Shown here: positions 1-6,219 of the stretch, piece after piece
How the letters are laid out: each line of letters starts with the position of its first letter
Numbering within the stretch: position 1 is the first letter of the stretch
NCBI GenBank assembly: GCA_050955105.1
Contig: JBPBQZ010000120.1
Coordinates: 1 to 11,157, forward strand
Length of the DNA stretch: 11,157 nucleotides
Direction: 5' to 3'
From: JBPBQZ01 sp050955105
Lineage (GTDB): Bacteria; Pseudomonadota; Gammaproteobacteria; Burkholderiales; Burkholderiaceae
The notes under the pieces: model-generated
Told to the model about the DNA's origin: nothing
Databases searched by the model: none
What the model saw: only the letters and a program-made list of their open reading frames with translations
Made by a program: the position numbers and the translations under genes

Positions 1-741
1 ATCGCGCTGACCGGCGCGTTGCACTCGATCGGCAGCAAGGGCCAGCCGCCCGCGATTCCGCTGAACCTGGTGGGCGACTTCGGCGGTGGTGGCCTGTACC
101 TGGCGTTCGGCATGGTCTGCGCATTGTTCGAGACGCAGCGCTCGGGCAAAGGTCAGGTGGTCGATGCGGCGATGGTCGACGGTGCGGCGTCGTTGATGAC
201 CTATATGCTGGCGAAGCGCGCCGCGGGCGCCTGGAGCGACGTTCGTGGCGAAAATGGCCTGGACGGCGCGTCGCCCTGGTATGCGGTTTATGAGACGAGC
301 GATGCGCAGTACATCAGCGTGGCGGCGGCTGAGCCGAAGTTTTATGCGGAGCTACTGCGTCTGACGCAACTCGACCGAGAGAATCTGCCGAGCCGCAACG
401 ACCGCGCCAACTGGCCCGCATTGCGCGAACGCTTCAAGACAGTGTTCGCCTCCAAGACCCGCGCCGCCTGGTGTGAGTTGATGGAAGGCAGCGACGTCTG
501 CTTCGCGCCGGTACTGAGCATTCCGGAGGCGATTGCGCATCCGCATAATCAGCAACGCAAGACCTTCATTGACGTCGGGGGCATCGTGCAACCGGCCCCC
601 GCACCGCGCTTCAGCCGCACAGTACCGAATACGCCTACCCTGGCGGAGGCCGCTGGCGCGGATGCGGAAGGGGCCTTGCAGGCCTGGGGCTTCGATCAAG
701 AAGAGGTTGGAGCACTGCGTCGTAGCGGCGCGATCCTATAA
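1..741 (+). CDS. Alpha-methylacyl-CoA racemase-like protein (CoA-transferase family III), 5' truncated by window edge
   Basis: The reading frame is open from base 1, so the gene starts upstream; 246 residues are visible, and family members are about 360-380 residues, so roughly the first 125 are missing. The sequence follows the alpha-methylacyl-CoA racemase (AMACR/MCR) branch of the CaiB/BaiF fold closely: LNLVGDFGGGG, then GKGQVVDAAMVDG, then AEPKFY, then FAPVLSIPEA, then PAPRFSRT. By recalled alignment with Mycobacterium tuberculosis MCR, the Asp at 76-78 matches catalytic Asp156 and the Glu at 331-333 matches Glu241. The His126 equivalent lies off the left edge. Known enzymes of this branch interconvert 2R and 2S 2-methylacyl-CoA in the cytoplasm so that acyl-CoA dehydrogenase can act; other branches transfer CoA between acids. 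Retention of the Asp/Glu pair favours racemase. It fits the acyl-CoA genes downstream, but a 400 bp gap separates it from the next gene. Confidence 0.9.
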   Translation: MALTGALHSIGSKGQPPAIPLNLVGDFGGGGLYLAFGMVCALFETQRSGKGQVVDAAMVDGAASLMTYMLAKRAAGAWSDVRGENGLDGASPWYAVYETSDAQYISVAAAEPKFYAELLRLTQLDRENLPSRNDRANWPALRERFKTVFASKTRAAWCELMEGSDVCFAPVLSIPEAIAHPHNQQRKTFIDVGGIVQPAPAPRFSRTVPNTPTLAEAAGADAEGALQAWGFDQEEVGALRRSGAIL

Positions 742-777
742 CTCGGCATCAGCTTGACTAGAGCGAACGCATCGCGG

Positions 778-801
778 GCGCCGCGCGACCATGCGCGGCG
801 C
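778..801 (+). terminator. GC-rich hairpin downstream of racemase gene (terminator-like, no T-tract)
   Basis: Perfect 9-bp arms GCGCCGCGC (778-786) and GCGCGGCGC (793-801) enclose a six-base loop GACCAT. The stem begins 36 bp after the racemase stop codon. There is no T-run directly after it, so it does not fit a classical intrinsic terminator; it could still slow polymerase or protect a 3' end. Confidence 0.45.
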
Positions 802-1022
802 GGCGCTCGATCACTGCTGCGGCGCGCCAATACTTTTATTACGTAGTCCTTTCAATATTCGGTTTTGGTCACGATACGACGCGCTTGCGCTCCGTGTCAT
901 GCCAGCGCGCGCGCCGCAATACCCCACATTTCTCCAAGCGACACGAATAACCCAGTCGCATCATGAGCACAGCACCGGTGTTCCATCAGCCGCCGATCTG
1001 TAATAAAATCACCAAATTGCAT

Positions 1023-1041
1023 AGCGAATTGATAATTCGCT
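1023..1041. promoter_or_regulatory. AT-rich 8-bp inverted repeat upstream of permease, candidate operator
   Basis: AGCGAATT (1023-1030) is separated by GAT from its exact reverse complement AATTCGCT (1034-1041). The site lies about 100 bp before the permease start in the only long non-coding gap, and the -10-like hexamer GATAAT (1031-1036) sits inside it. A short, odd-length palindrome with AT-rich centre suits a dimeric regulator such as the GntR, TetR or MarR type, but no regulator gene is in the window to pair with it. The function is inferred. Confidence 0.45.
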
Positions 1042-1130
1042 TGTGGCGCAGCGTCGCCTGAGGTAGATTTTTAGCCGGTGTCGGGGCAGTAGTGCGTTCG
1101 GACTGCTCCTTCATCTCATAAAAAATCTTC

Positions 1131-1136
1131 GGAGAC
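1131..1136 (+). promoter_or_regulatory. Ribosome binding site that decides the GTG start of the permease
   Basis: GGAGAC lies five bases before the GTG at 1142. An ATG at 1137 is too close to this site and opens a different frame that does not encode the transporter. The permease frame has no upstream ATG near this site, which supports GTG 1142 as the start. Confidence 0.6.
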
Positions 1137-1141
1137 ATGCC

Positions 1142-2482
1142 GTGCCCTCTTCTCATATTTCACCGCTGCCGATTGCCGATGGGGCAATCGAGGCCGCAGT
1201 CAGCAAAAAACTGCTATGGCATTTCACAACCTTTCTTTTCTTTCTATTCATTGCGGCAGGTCTTGACCGCAGCAATGTCAGTTTCGCCGCGCTCACTATG
1301 AACCGCAGCCTGGGCTTCGATCCAAGCGTGTTCGGCACCGGCGCCGGGCTATTTTTCGTGGGCTATTGCCTGTTCGGCGTGCCCAGCAATCTGATTCTCG
1401 AAAAGCTCGGCTCGCGCCGCTGGCTATCGATCATCACGATTGTTTGGGCGCTGATTTCCGCGTCCACCGCGTTCGTGCACACGCCAACGCAGTTCTACGT
1501 GGTGCGCATGCTGCTGGGACTGGCGGAGGCTGGTGTCGGTCCAGGTGTAGTGCTGATGATCACCTACTGGTCACCCAAGAAGCTGCATGCGCGTTTTCTG
1601 GCGGTGGCGGGTATTGCCTCGCTGATCATCGCCATGGTCAATGCGCCGGTGTCGGCACAAATTCTCGTGCACCTGAATGGTCCGCTGGGTTTGCAGAGCT
1701 GGCAATGGCTATTCCTGATCGAGGCCGTGCCGGCGATCGTCATGGGCATCGTCATACTGCTGTGGGTAGCCCCCAAGCCGCAAGACGCGAAATGGCTGAC
1801 GCCGGAGGAAAAACAATGGCTGATAGCGACCATCGAAAGCGAGCGCAGCGGCTCGGACACCTCGCATGGCCTGACAATTGGCCGCACCTTGATAAAACCG
1901 CGCGTGATGATTTTCTGCGCCATCTACTTCTTTCAGGTGATGGCGTATGTGGGACTGCAGATGTGGACGCCGCTGATCGTGCAATCGCATGGTCTTGGCA
2001 CCACGCAGATCGGCTGGACCTTGGGCCTCGCGAACGCCATTAGTGCGATCGGCGTGATCTGGTGGAGCCGTCGCTCGGACCGCACCGGCGAGCGCAAGTG
2101 GCATCTGATTATTCCCTTGCTGGCGAGCGCCATCGGCCTGATCGCCGCTGGCAATACCAGCAGCATTCCAATACTGCTGGTCAGTCTGACCATTGCCCTG
2201 TGGGGCGGCTGGTGCTCGGTGACGATCTTCATGACGATTCCCACCGCCTATCTAACAGGCGCCGCCGCAGCCGCGGGATTGGCATTCATCCAGGCGATCG
2301 GCAATATCGGCGGCTTCGTCAGCCCCACCGTGATCGGTTGGGTGCGCAAGACATCCGGCTCATTCGCGGGCGGCCTTTATACGATTGCATTCGTCATGCT
2401 GCTGGCCACGCTACTGTCTTTCATCGTATTCGCGAAAGGACCGGCCAAGACTGATGCCGAGGCTGTGCGACACCCGGTGTGA
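1142..2482 (+). CDS. MFS permease, anion:cation symporter (ACS) family
   Basis: This is a 446-residue, 12-segment inner-membrane transporter, the usual length for the family. ACS hallmarks are visible in order: LDRSNVSFA after the first membrane segment (residues 41-49), the GYCLFGVPSN stretch in segment 2 (75-84), RMLLGLAEAGVGPG around segment 4 (122-135), a charged central loop rich in Glu/Lys (about 211-250) between segments 6 and 7, and SRRSDRTGERKWH (309-321) as the second copy of the MFS loop motif. Known ACS members (tartrate, phthalate, hydroxyphenylacetate, galactonate type) carry small organic anions in with protons. The substrate here cannot be read from sequence; its position suggests it imports the acid broken down by the neighbouring acyl-CoA enzymes. 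The start is GTG with GGAGAC five bases upstream. It stands apart from its neighbours, with 400 bp before it and 97 bp after it, so it may have its own promoter. Confidence 0.92.
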   Translation: MPSSHISPLPIADGAIEAAVSKKLLWHFTTFLFFLFIAAGLDRSNVSFAALTMNRSLGFDPSVFGTGAGLFFVGYCLFGVPSNLILEKLGSRRWLSIITIVWALISASTAFVHTPTQFYVVRMLLGLAEAGVGPGVVLMITYWSPKKLHARFLAVAGIASLIIAMVNAPVSAQILVHLNGPLGLQSWQWLFLIEAVPAIVMGIVILLWVAPKPQDAKWLTPEEKQWLIATIESERSGSDTSHGLTIGRTLIKPRVMIFCAIYFFQVMAYVGLQMWTPLIVQSHGLGTTQIGWTLGLANAISAIGVIWWSRRSDRTGERKWHLIIPLLASAIGLIAAGNTSSIPILLVSLTIALWGGWCSVTIFMTIPTAYLTGAAAAAGLAFIQAIGNIGGFVSPTVIGWVRKTSGSFAGGLYTIAFVMLLATLLSFIVFAKGPAKTDAEAVRHPV

Positions 2483-2489
2483 GAGGCAC

Positions 2490-2520
2490 CCCGGGCAGCC
2501 TCAGCCGCGCGTCGCCCGGG
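2490..2520 (+). terminator. Hairpin after permease stop (no T-tract directly after)
   Basis: CCCGGGC (2490-2496) pairs exactly with GCCCGGG (2514-2520) around a 17-base loop, starting eight bases after the permease stop. The nearest T-run (2564-2568) is over 40 bases further on, just before the next gene's ribosome binding site, so intrinsic termination is doubtful. Confidence 0.35.
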
Positions 2521-2579
2521 CGGCTTGCGCTGGTACGCCCACATTCTCAACGCTTTATTGGCCTTTTTAAGGATCTTCA

Positions 2580-3689
2580 ATGCGTACCAAAATGACCGAG
2601 ATGTTCGGCCTCGATGCCCCGATCTTCGCGTTCTCGCATTGCCGCGACGTGGTGGTCGAAGCAACCCGCGCCGGCGGCATGGGGGTGCTGGGCACCACCC
2701 GCATATCGCCCGAAGAATTGGAAATGGAATTGAAATGGATCGACGACCATACGGGCGGGCGCCCCTATGGGGTGGATCTGGCGCTGCCTGCCAAGCTCGG
2801 TGCCGTTTCGCCCATGTCGGAGCGCGCCAACGTATTGCCGCCGGAACACATCAAGTTCGTCGAGGATCTGCTCGACCAAGCTGGGATTCCGCCGTTGCCC
2901 GCCGACGAACACGACGAGCTGTATAAGGTCGCCCCCGGTTACCGGCTGACGGCACAGGGCGGCATGGAACTGATCGAAGTGGCATTGCGCCATAAGCAAG
3001 TGAAGCTGATGGTTGGCGCGCTAGGCGTGCCACCGCCGGAAATGATCGAGCTGCTGCATGCGAATGGCCTGAAGGTGGGCGGCTTGGCGGGCAACGTCCG
3101 GCATGCGCAGTCGCAGGTCAAGGCGGGTATCGACATCATCATCGCGCAAGGTATGGAGGCCGGCGCGCACACCGGCAACATCACCTCGATGGTGCTGTGG
3201 CCGCAGATCGTCGACGCCGTTGCACCCGTGCCGGTTTTGGCCGCCGGCGGTATCGGGCGCGGCCGGCAATTTGCCGCAGCGCTGGCGCTGGGCGCGGAAG
3301 GCATCTGGTGCGGCTCGATCTTCCTCGGCACGCGCGAAAGCGAATTGTCGACGGAGATGAAGGAGCGCTTCTTCGCGGCGAGTTCGGAGGACGCGGTGCA
3401 AAGAAAGATTCGCACCGGCAAGCAATGCCGCATGCTGCGCAGCAAGTTCACTGAAGCATGGGAAGCGCCCGGCGCGCCGAAGACGCTGCCGATGCCCTTG
3501 CAATCGATGCTGGTGAAGGAAGCGCTGGTAAGAATCGAGCGCGCGAAAGCCAAAGACTATCTCACCTACTATGTCGGGCAGATCGTCGGCGATATGAAGG
3601 AGGAAACCTCCACGCGCAATCTGATTCACGACATGCTGCTGGAATTCGCCGACACGACCCAGAAGATGTCGGAGCAGTTGGGCGAGTAA
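2580..3689 (+). CDS. Nitronate monooxygenase-family FMN flavoprotein (NMO/2-nitropropane dioxygenase fold)
   Basis: This 369-residue cytoplasmic TIM-barrel protein carries the NMO-type signatures. QGMEAGAHTG (190-199) holds the conserved catalytic-type His (His197); the usual form is EAGGHxG, so one Gly is Ala here. VPVLAAGGIGRGRQ (217-230) is followed by ALALGAEGIWCGSIFLGT (234-251), the FMN-phosphate part. The N-terminal strand reads APIFAFSHCRD instead of the common PxxxAPM, and about 55 residues (70-125) between early barrel elements are unlike the textbook enzyme, so this is a divergent subgroup. Classical members oxidise alkyl nitronates. Some relatives act on CoA thioesters, for example IpdC of mycobacterial steroid breakdown, and the context here favours such a role over nitronate detoxification. 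The start is ATG with AAGGA (2569-2573) six bases ahead. The gaps are 97 bp upstream and 151 bp downstream. Confidence 0.85.
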   Translation: MRTKMTEMFGLDAPIFAFSHCRDVVVEATRAGGMGVLGTTRISPEELEMELKWIDDHTGGRPYGVDLALPAKLGAVSPMSERANVLPPEHIKFVEDLLDQAGIPPLPADEHDELYKVAPGYRLTAQGGMELIEVALRHKQVKLMVGALGVPPPEMIELLHANGLKVGGLAGNVRHAQSQVKAGIDIIIAQGMEAGAHTGNITSMVLWPQIVDAVAPVPVLAAGGIGRGRQFAAALALGAEGIWCGSIFLGTRESELSTEMKERFFAASSEDAVQRKIRTGKQCRMLRSKFTEAWEAPGAPKTLPMPLQSMLVKEALVRIERAKAKDYLTYYVGQIVGDMKEETSTRNLIHDMLLEFADTTQKMSEQLGE

Positions 3690-3840
3690 AGATGAGCACG
3701 CGACGCGCACTGGGTGCTGGTACTAGATTGTGACGATCGCGGCGCCTCCGGGCTGCCGTTTGCGTATCCCAAAATTCAAGGGCGCACCCGCGAGACCCTG
3801 TTCGACTGGATAGACGCCAACCAATAACGATGGATCTCAA
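3690..3840 (+). other. Gap between NMO and dehydrogenase with a coding-like 44-codon open stretch
   Basis: In the same frame as the NMO gene, after its TAA (3687) and a TGA (3693), the frame stays open from 3696 to a TAA at 3825-3827. It reads like protein, for example HWVLVLDCDDRGASG and ETLFDWIDANQ, with mostly G or C in third positions. There is no ATG; a GTG at 3714 would give 37 residues, but no ribosome binding site precedes it. It may be the decayed tail of a lost gene or chance in GC-rich DNA. I do not recognise the sequence. Confidence 0.3.
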
Positions 3841-6087
3841 ATGACCGACATCACCCTGCCCTCCGACGAAGAACGTCAAATGCTGCGCGATTCGTTGCGC
3901 GGCTTCCTTGAATCGCACTGGCCCAGCGGCGACGCGGTGAGTCACGCCGAGTCACCCGACGCCGTGCAGCGCGTCTATCGTGAACTCGCAGAACAAGGCT
4001 TTACAGCGCTCGGCACCGACCCGAGCGAGGGCGGCGTGCGTGAGATTCTCATCGTGCAACAAGAGCTGGGACGTGCCGCCTGCCCGGCTCCGCTCCTGGC
4101 GGCATCGCTCATCAATTTATTGTTGCAGCCGCAGCGCGGCCAGCCGCAAGTGGACGTACTGCTTGCCGCGCTGCATCGCGGCGATGCTTATGCCGCAGTC
4201 GCCTTCGGGCCGCTCGACCAGGACCGGACGGCTGGTCAATTGGTGCTCGACGACACGCGACTGAGCGGTGAAGCACGCTATCTCGACGCGGCGGCAGGCG
4301 TTACGCACACGCTGGCCGTGCTGTCGTCGTCCCGCGTGGCGATCGTGCCTACCGCGGCGTCGAAGGTATCGCTGGTGCCCACGCGTGCGCTCGGTGCGCA
4401 AGGGCTCGCCACGCTGCACTTCGACCAAGCACCCGCCACCGTGCTCGAGGTGACCGAACAGGCATTGCAAGATCTGGTGCGCGTGGCACGTCTGGCAGCC
4501 GCGGCGCGTGCTTATGGCGCGGCCGCGCGGGCCTTCGAACTGGTGGTTCAGTATGCGAAGGAGCGCAAGCAGTTCGGTCGCTTCATCGGCAGTTTCCAGG
4601 CGATACAACACAAGCTGGTCAACAATCACATCACACTGGAAGGTGTGCAGTTGTCGCTGGACCAGGCCGGTGCCCAACACGATCAGGGCCTGGCGAGCTG
4701 GCGTGTACAGGCCGCCTCGGTGTGCGCCTATGCCAATGCCTCGCTGCGCCAGGTCTCGCTTGAAACGCACCATGCATTCGGCGCGATCGGCTATGCCGAA
4801 GAGCACGAGGCACCGCGTCACTTCAAGCAAGTGCATCAAGACGTATTGCGCTTGGGCGGCGGGCGGCGCGCGCGCGAAGAACTGGCGGCCTACTATCTCG
4901 ACGCGGCCAACGGCCTGCCGGAGTTCGATCTCGGCGCGGCAGGCAATGCGTTCCGTGAAGAAGTACGCGCTTGGCTGAAGCAGCATTGGACCCCGGAAGA
5001 CCAGGCGCGCATGCACAGCCGTCCGAATGCGCATCGCGAATACGACGCGGACTTCGCCAAAGCGCTCGGCGCGACCGGCTGGCTGGGTATCAGTTGGCCG
5101 AAGCGCTTCGGTGGCCAAGATCGCAGCCCGCTCGAATACCTGGCCTATGTCGAAGAGCTGGAACGCGCCGAAGCACCGCGCGCCGGCGCGCCGATCCAGG
5201 CCGTCGCCTGGATGTTGTTCGGCAACGAAGCGCAGCAACAGCGCTACCTGCCGGAGATTCTGCGCGGCGCAGCGATTTATGGGATGTGGTACAGCGAACC
5301 CGATTCAGGGTCCGATCTGGCGTCGATGCGCACGCGCGCGGTCAAAGACGGCGACGAATTCATCATCAATGGCCAAAAGATCTGGACCACCAGCTATTGG
5401 GGCGACTACATGTGGCTGGCCGCCCGCACCGATCCCGACGCGAGCCCGCCGCACGCCGGTATCAGCCTGTTCTGCGTTTCGACGAAAACCCCCGGCATTA
5501 CCATCCGGCCCGTCAAGACCATGTATGACGGCGAGTTCGTCAACACCTTCTTCGACGACGTACGCGTACCGGCCGATGCGCTGGTGGGCAAGCTTAACGG
5601 CGGCTGGGAAGTATTGACGGGATCGCTTGGCACCGAGCGCAGTGTGGTGGGCGCGCGTATTTTGGTACAGCTTAGCCATTCGTTCGAATTGGTCTGCGAA
5701 TATATCCGGCATGTCAGCAGCAATGGCCGGCCGCTCAGCCAGGATCCGCTGGTGCGCGACACCATCGGCGGATTTGCCGCGCAAATCGAGATAGGCCGAC
5801 AACTGGCCCTGCACGGCGTGACGCTCGCCGGACAAGGCGAGACGCCGCAGGCGCATGCAGCGATTACCAAGATCTTCGCCGGCGAACTGATGGAGCGCTT
5901 CTTCGAGGCCGCGCAAGACATTCTCGGCATGGAAGCGGCGTTGTCACTCGGCAGCGAAGGCGCGATCCTGCGCGGACGTCTGGAGCAGAAGCTGCGTCAT
6001 TCATTGATGTGGGTAATCAGCATCGGCACCAATGAAATCCAGCGCGGCCTGGTCGCGCAACGTGGCCTGGGACTGCCGCGCAAGTAG
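3841..6087 (+). CDS. Fused two-unit acyl-CoA dehydrogenase (FadE34/FadE22-like architecture)
   Basis: This protein of 748 residues is about twice a normal acyl-CoA dehydrogenase (380-400). Residues 1 to about 360 form one ACAD unit with a C-terminal helix region YAKERKQFGRFIGSFQAIQHK; a linker near 358-366 leads into a second, complete unit (FREEVRAWL onward). The second unit has the FAD/substrate signature WYSEPDSGSDLAS (483-495), the helix-G type glutamate in GTERS (Glu599, the position used by isovaleryl-CoA dehydrogenase) and the terminal GTNEIQRGLVAQRGLGLPR. In the first unit the matching position reads AR instead of ER (VARLAAAARAYG), and GTNEIQ is absent, so it probably serves as the non-catalytic partner. 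Known alpha2beta2 and fused ACADs of this type in actinobacteria oxidise bulky acyl-CoAs such as steroid side chains. Here it likely makes the 2,3-enoyl-CoA, passing electrons to ETF. The start ATG 3841 has only a weak site (TGGA) upstream; the stop is TAG at 6085. Confidence 0.92.
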   Translation: MTDITLPSDEERQMLRDSLRGFLESHWPSGDAVSHAESPDAVQRVYRELAEQGFTALGTDPSEGGVREILIVQQELGRAACPAPLLAASLINLLLQPQRGQPQVDVLLAALHRGDAYAAVAFGPLDQDRTAGQLVLDDTRLSGEARYLDAAAGVTHTLAVLSSSRVAIVPTAASKVSLVPTRALGAQGLATLHFDQAPATVLEVTEQALQDLVRVARLAAAARAYGAAARAFELVVQYAKERKQFGRFIGSFQAIQHKLVNNHITLEGVQLSLDQAGAQHDQGLASWRVQAASVCAYANASLRQVSLETHHAFGAIGYAEEHEAPRHFKQVHQDVLRLGGGRRAREELAAYYLDAANGLPEFDLGAAGNAFREEVRAWLKQHWTPEDQARMHSRPNAHREYDADFAKALGATGWLGISWPKRFGGQDRSPLEYLAYVEELERAEAPRAGAPIQAVAWMLFGNEAQQQRYLPEILRGAAIYGMWYSEPDSGSDLASMRTRAVKDGDEFIINGQKIWTTSYWGDYMWLAARTDPDASPPHAGISLFCVSTKTPGITIRPVKTMYDGEFVNTFFDDVRVPADALVGKLNGGWEVLTGSLGTERSVVGARILVQLSHSFELVCEYIRHVSSNGRPLSQDPLVRDTIGGFAAQIEIGRQLALHGVTLAGQGETPQAHAAITKIFAGELMERFFEAAQDILGMEAALSLGSEGAILRGRLEQKLRHSLMWVISIGTNEIQRGLVAQRGLGLPRK

Positions 6088-6117
6088 TTCAAGCGCCACA
6101 CTGATCCCTGAGCGACT

Positions 6118-6138
6118 GACTTCCGCGCCGCGGAAGTC
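6118..6138 (+). terminator. 9-bp hairpin after the fused dehydrogenase (no T-tract)
   Basis: GACTTCCGC (6118-6126) and GCGGAAGTC (6130-6138) are perfect reverse complements around the loop GCC, 30 bp after the dehydrogenase stop. No T-run follows. It may be an attenuating or mRNA-processing hairpin, or a weak terminator. Confidence 0.45.
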
Positions 6139-6219
6139 CTCGAGTAATGGCGCATCGAGATATCGCTCAGGCGGTTCGCCGCCCCCAATACAACGTCACG
6201 CCTGAGCTAGAGAAGAATT

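Larger units (their letters stand above)
742..1141 (+). other. 400 bp gap between racemase and permease genes; likely promoter/leader region
   Basis: No convincing gene is seen here. The stretch holds a GC-rich hairpin shortly after the racemase stop (778-801) and an AT-rich palindrome (1023-1041), both listed separately, then a leader ending in the permease ribosome binding site. A 70-codon open frame at 791-1003 has no ribosome binding site and an unprotein-like composition. The second half is more AT-rich than the flanking genes, as expected for a promoter. Matches to -10 boxes (TAAAAT at 1004-1009, GATAAT at 1031-1036) have no good -35 partner at 16-18 bp, so I do not call an exact promoter. 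Confidence 0.6.

Noticed and set aside
791..1003. 70-codon + strand open frame in the racemase-permease gap
   Set aside because: Its ATG lies in the loop of the 778-801 hairpin, there is no ribosome binding site, and composition is unlike protein.
1137..1139. ATG just before the permease GTG start
   Set aside because: It is in another frame and too close to GGAGAC; the frame does not encode the transporter.
3830..3844. Tiny ATG GAT CTC AAA TGA frame overlapping the dehydrogenase start as ATGA
   Set aside because: Four codons without a ribosome binding site; probably chance, although translational coupling cannot be excluded from sequence.
4117..5238. 373-codon open frame on the - strand across the dehydrogenase gene
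   Set aside because: It is the antisense shadow of a strongly supported gene with clear ACAD motifs; its translation has no recognisable domain and its length is explained by GC-rich codon bias.
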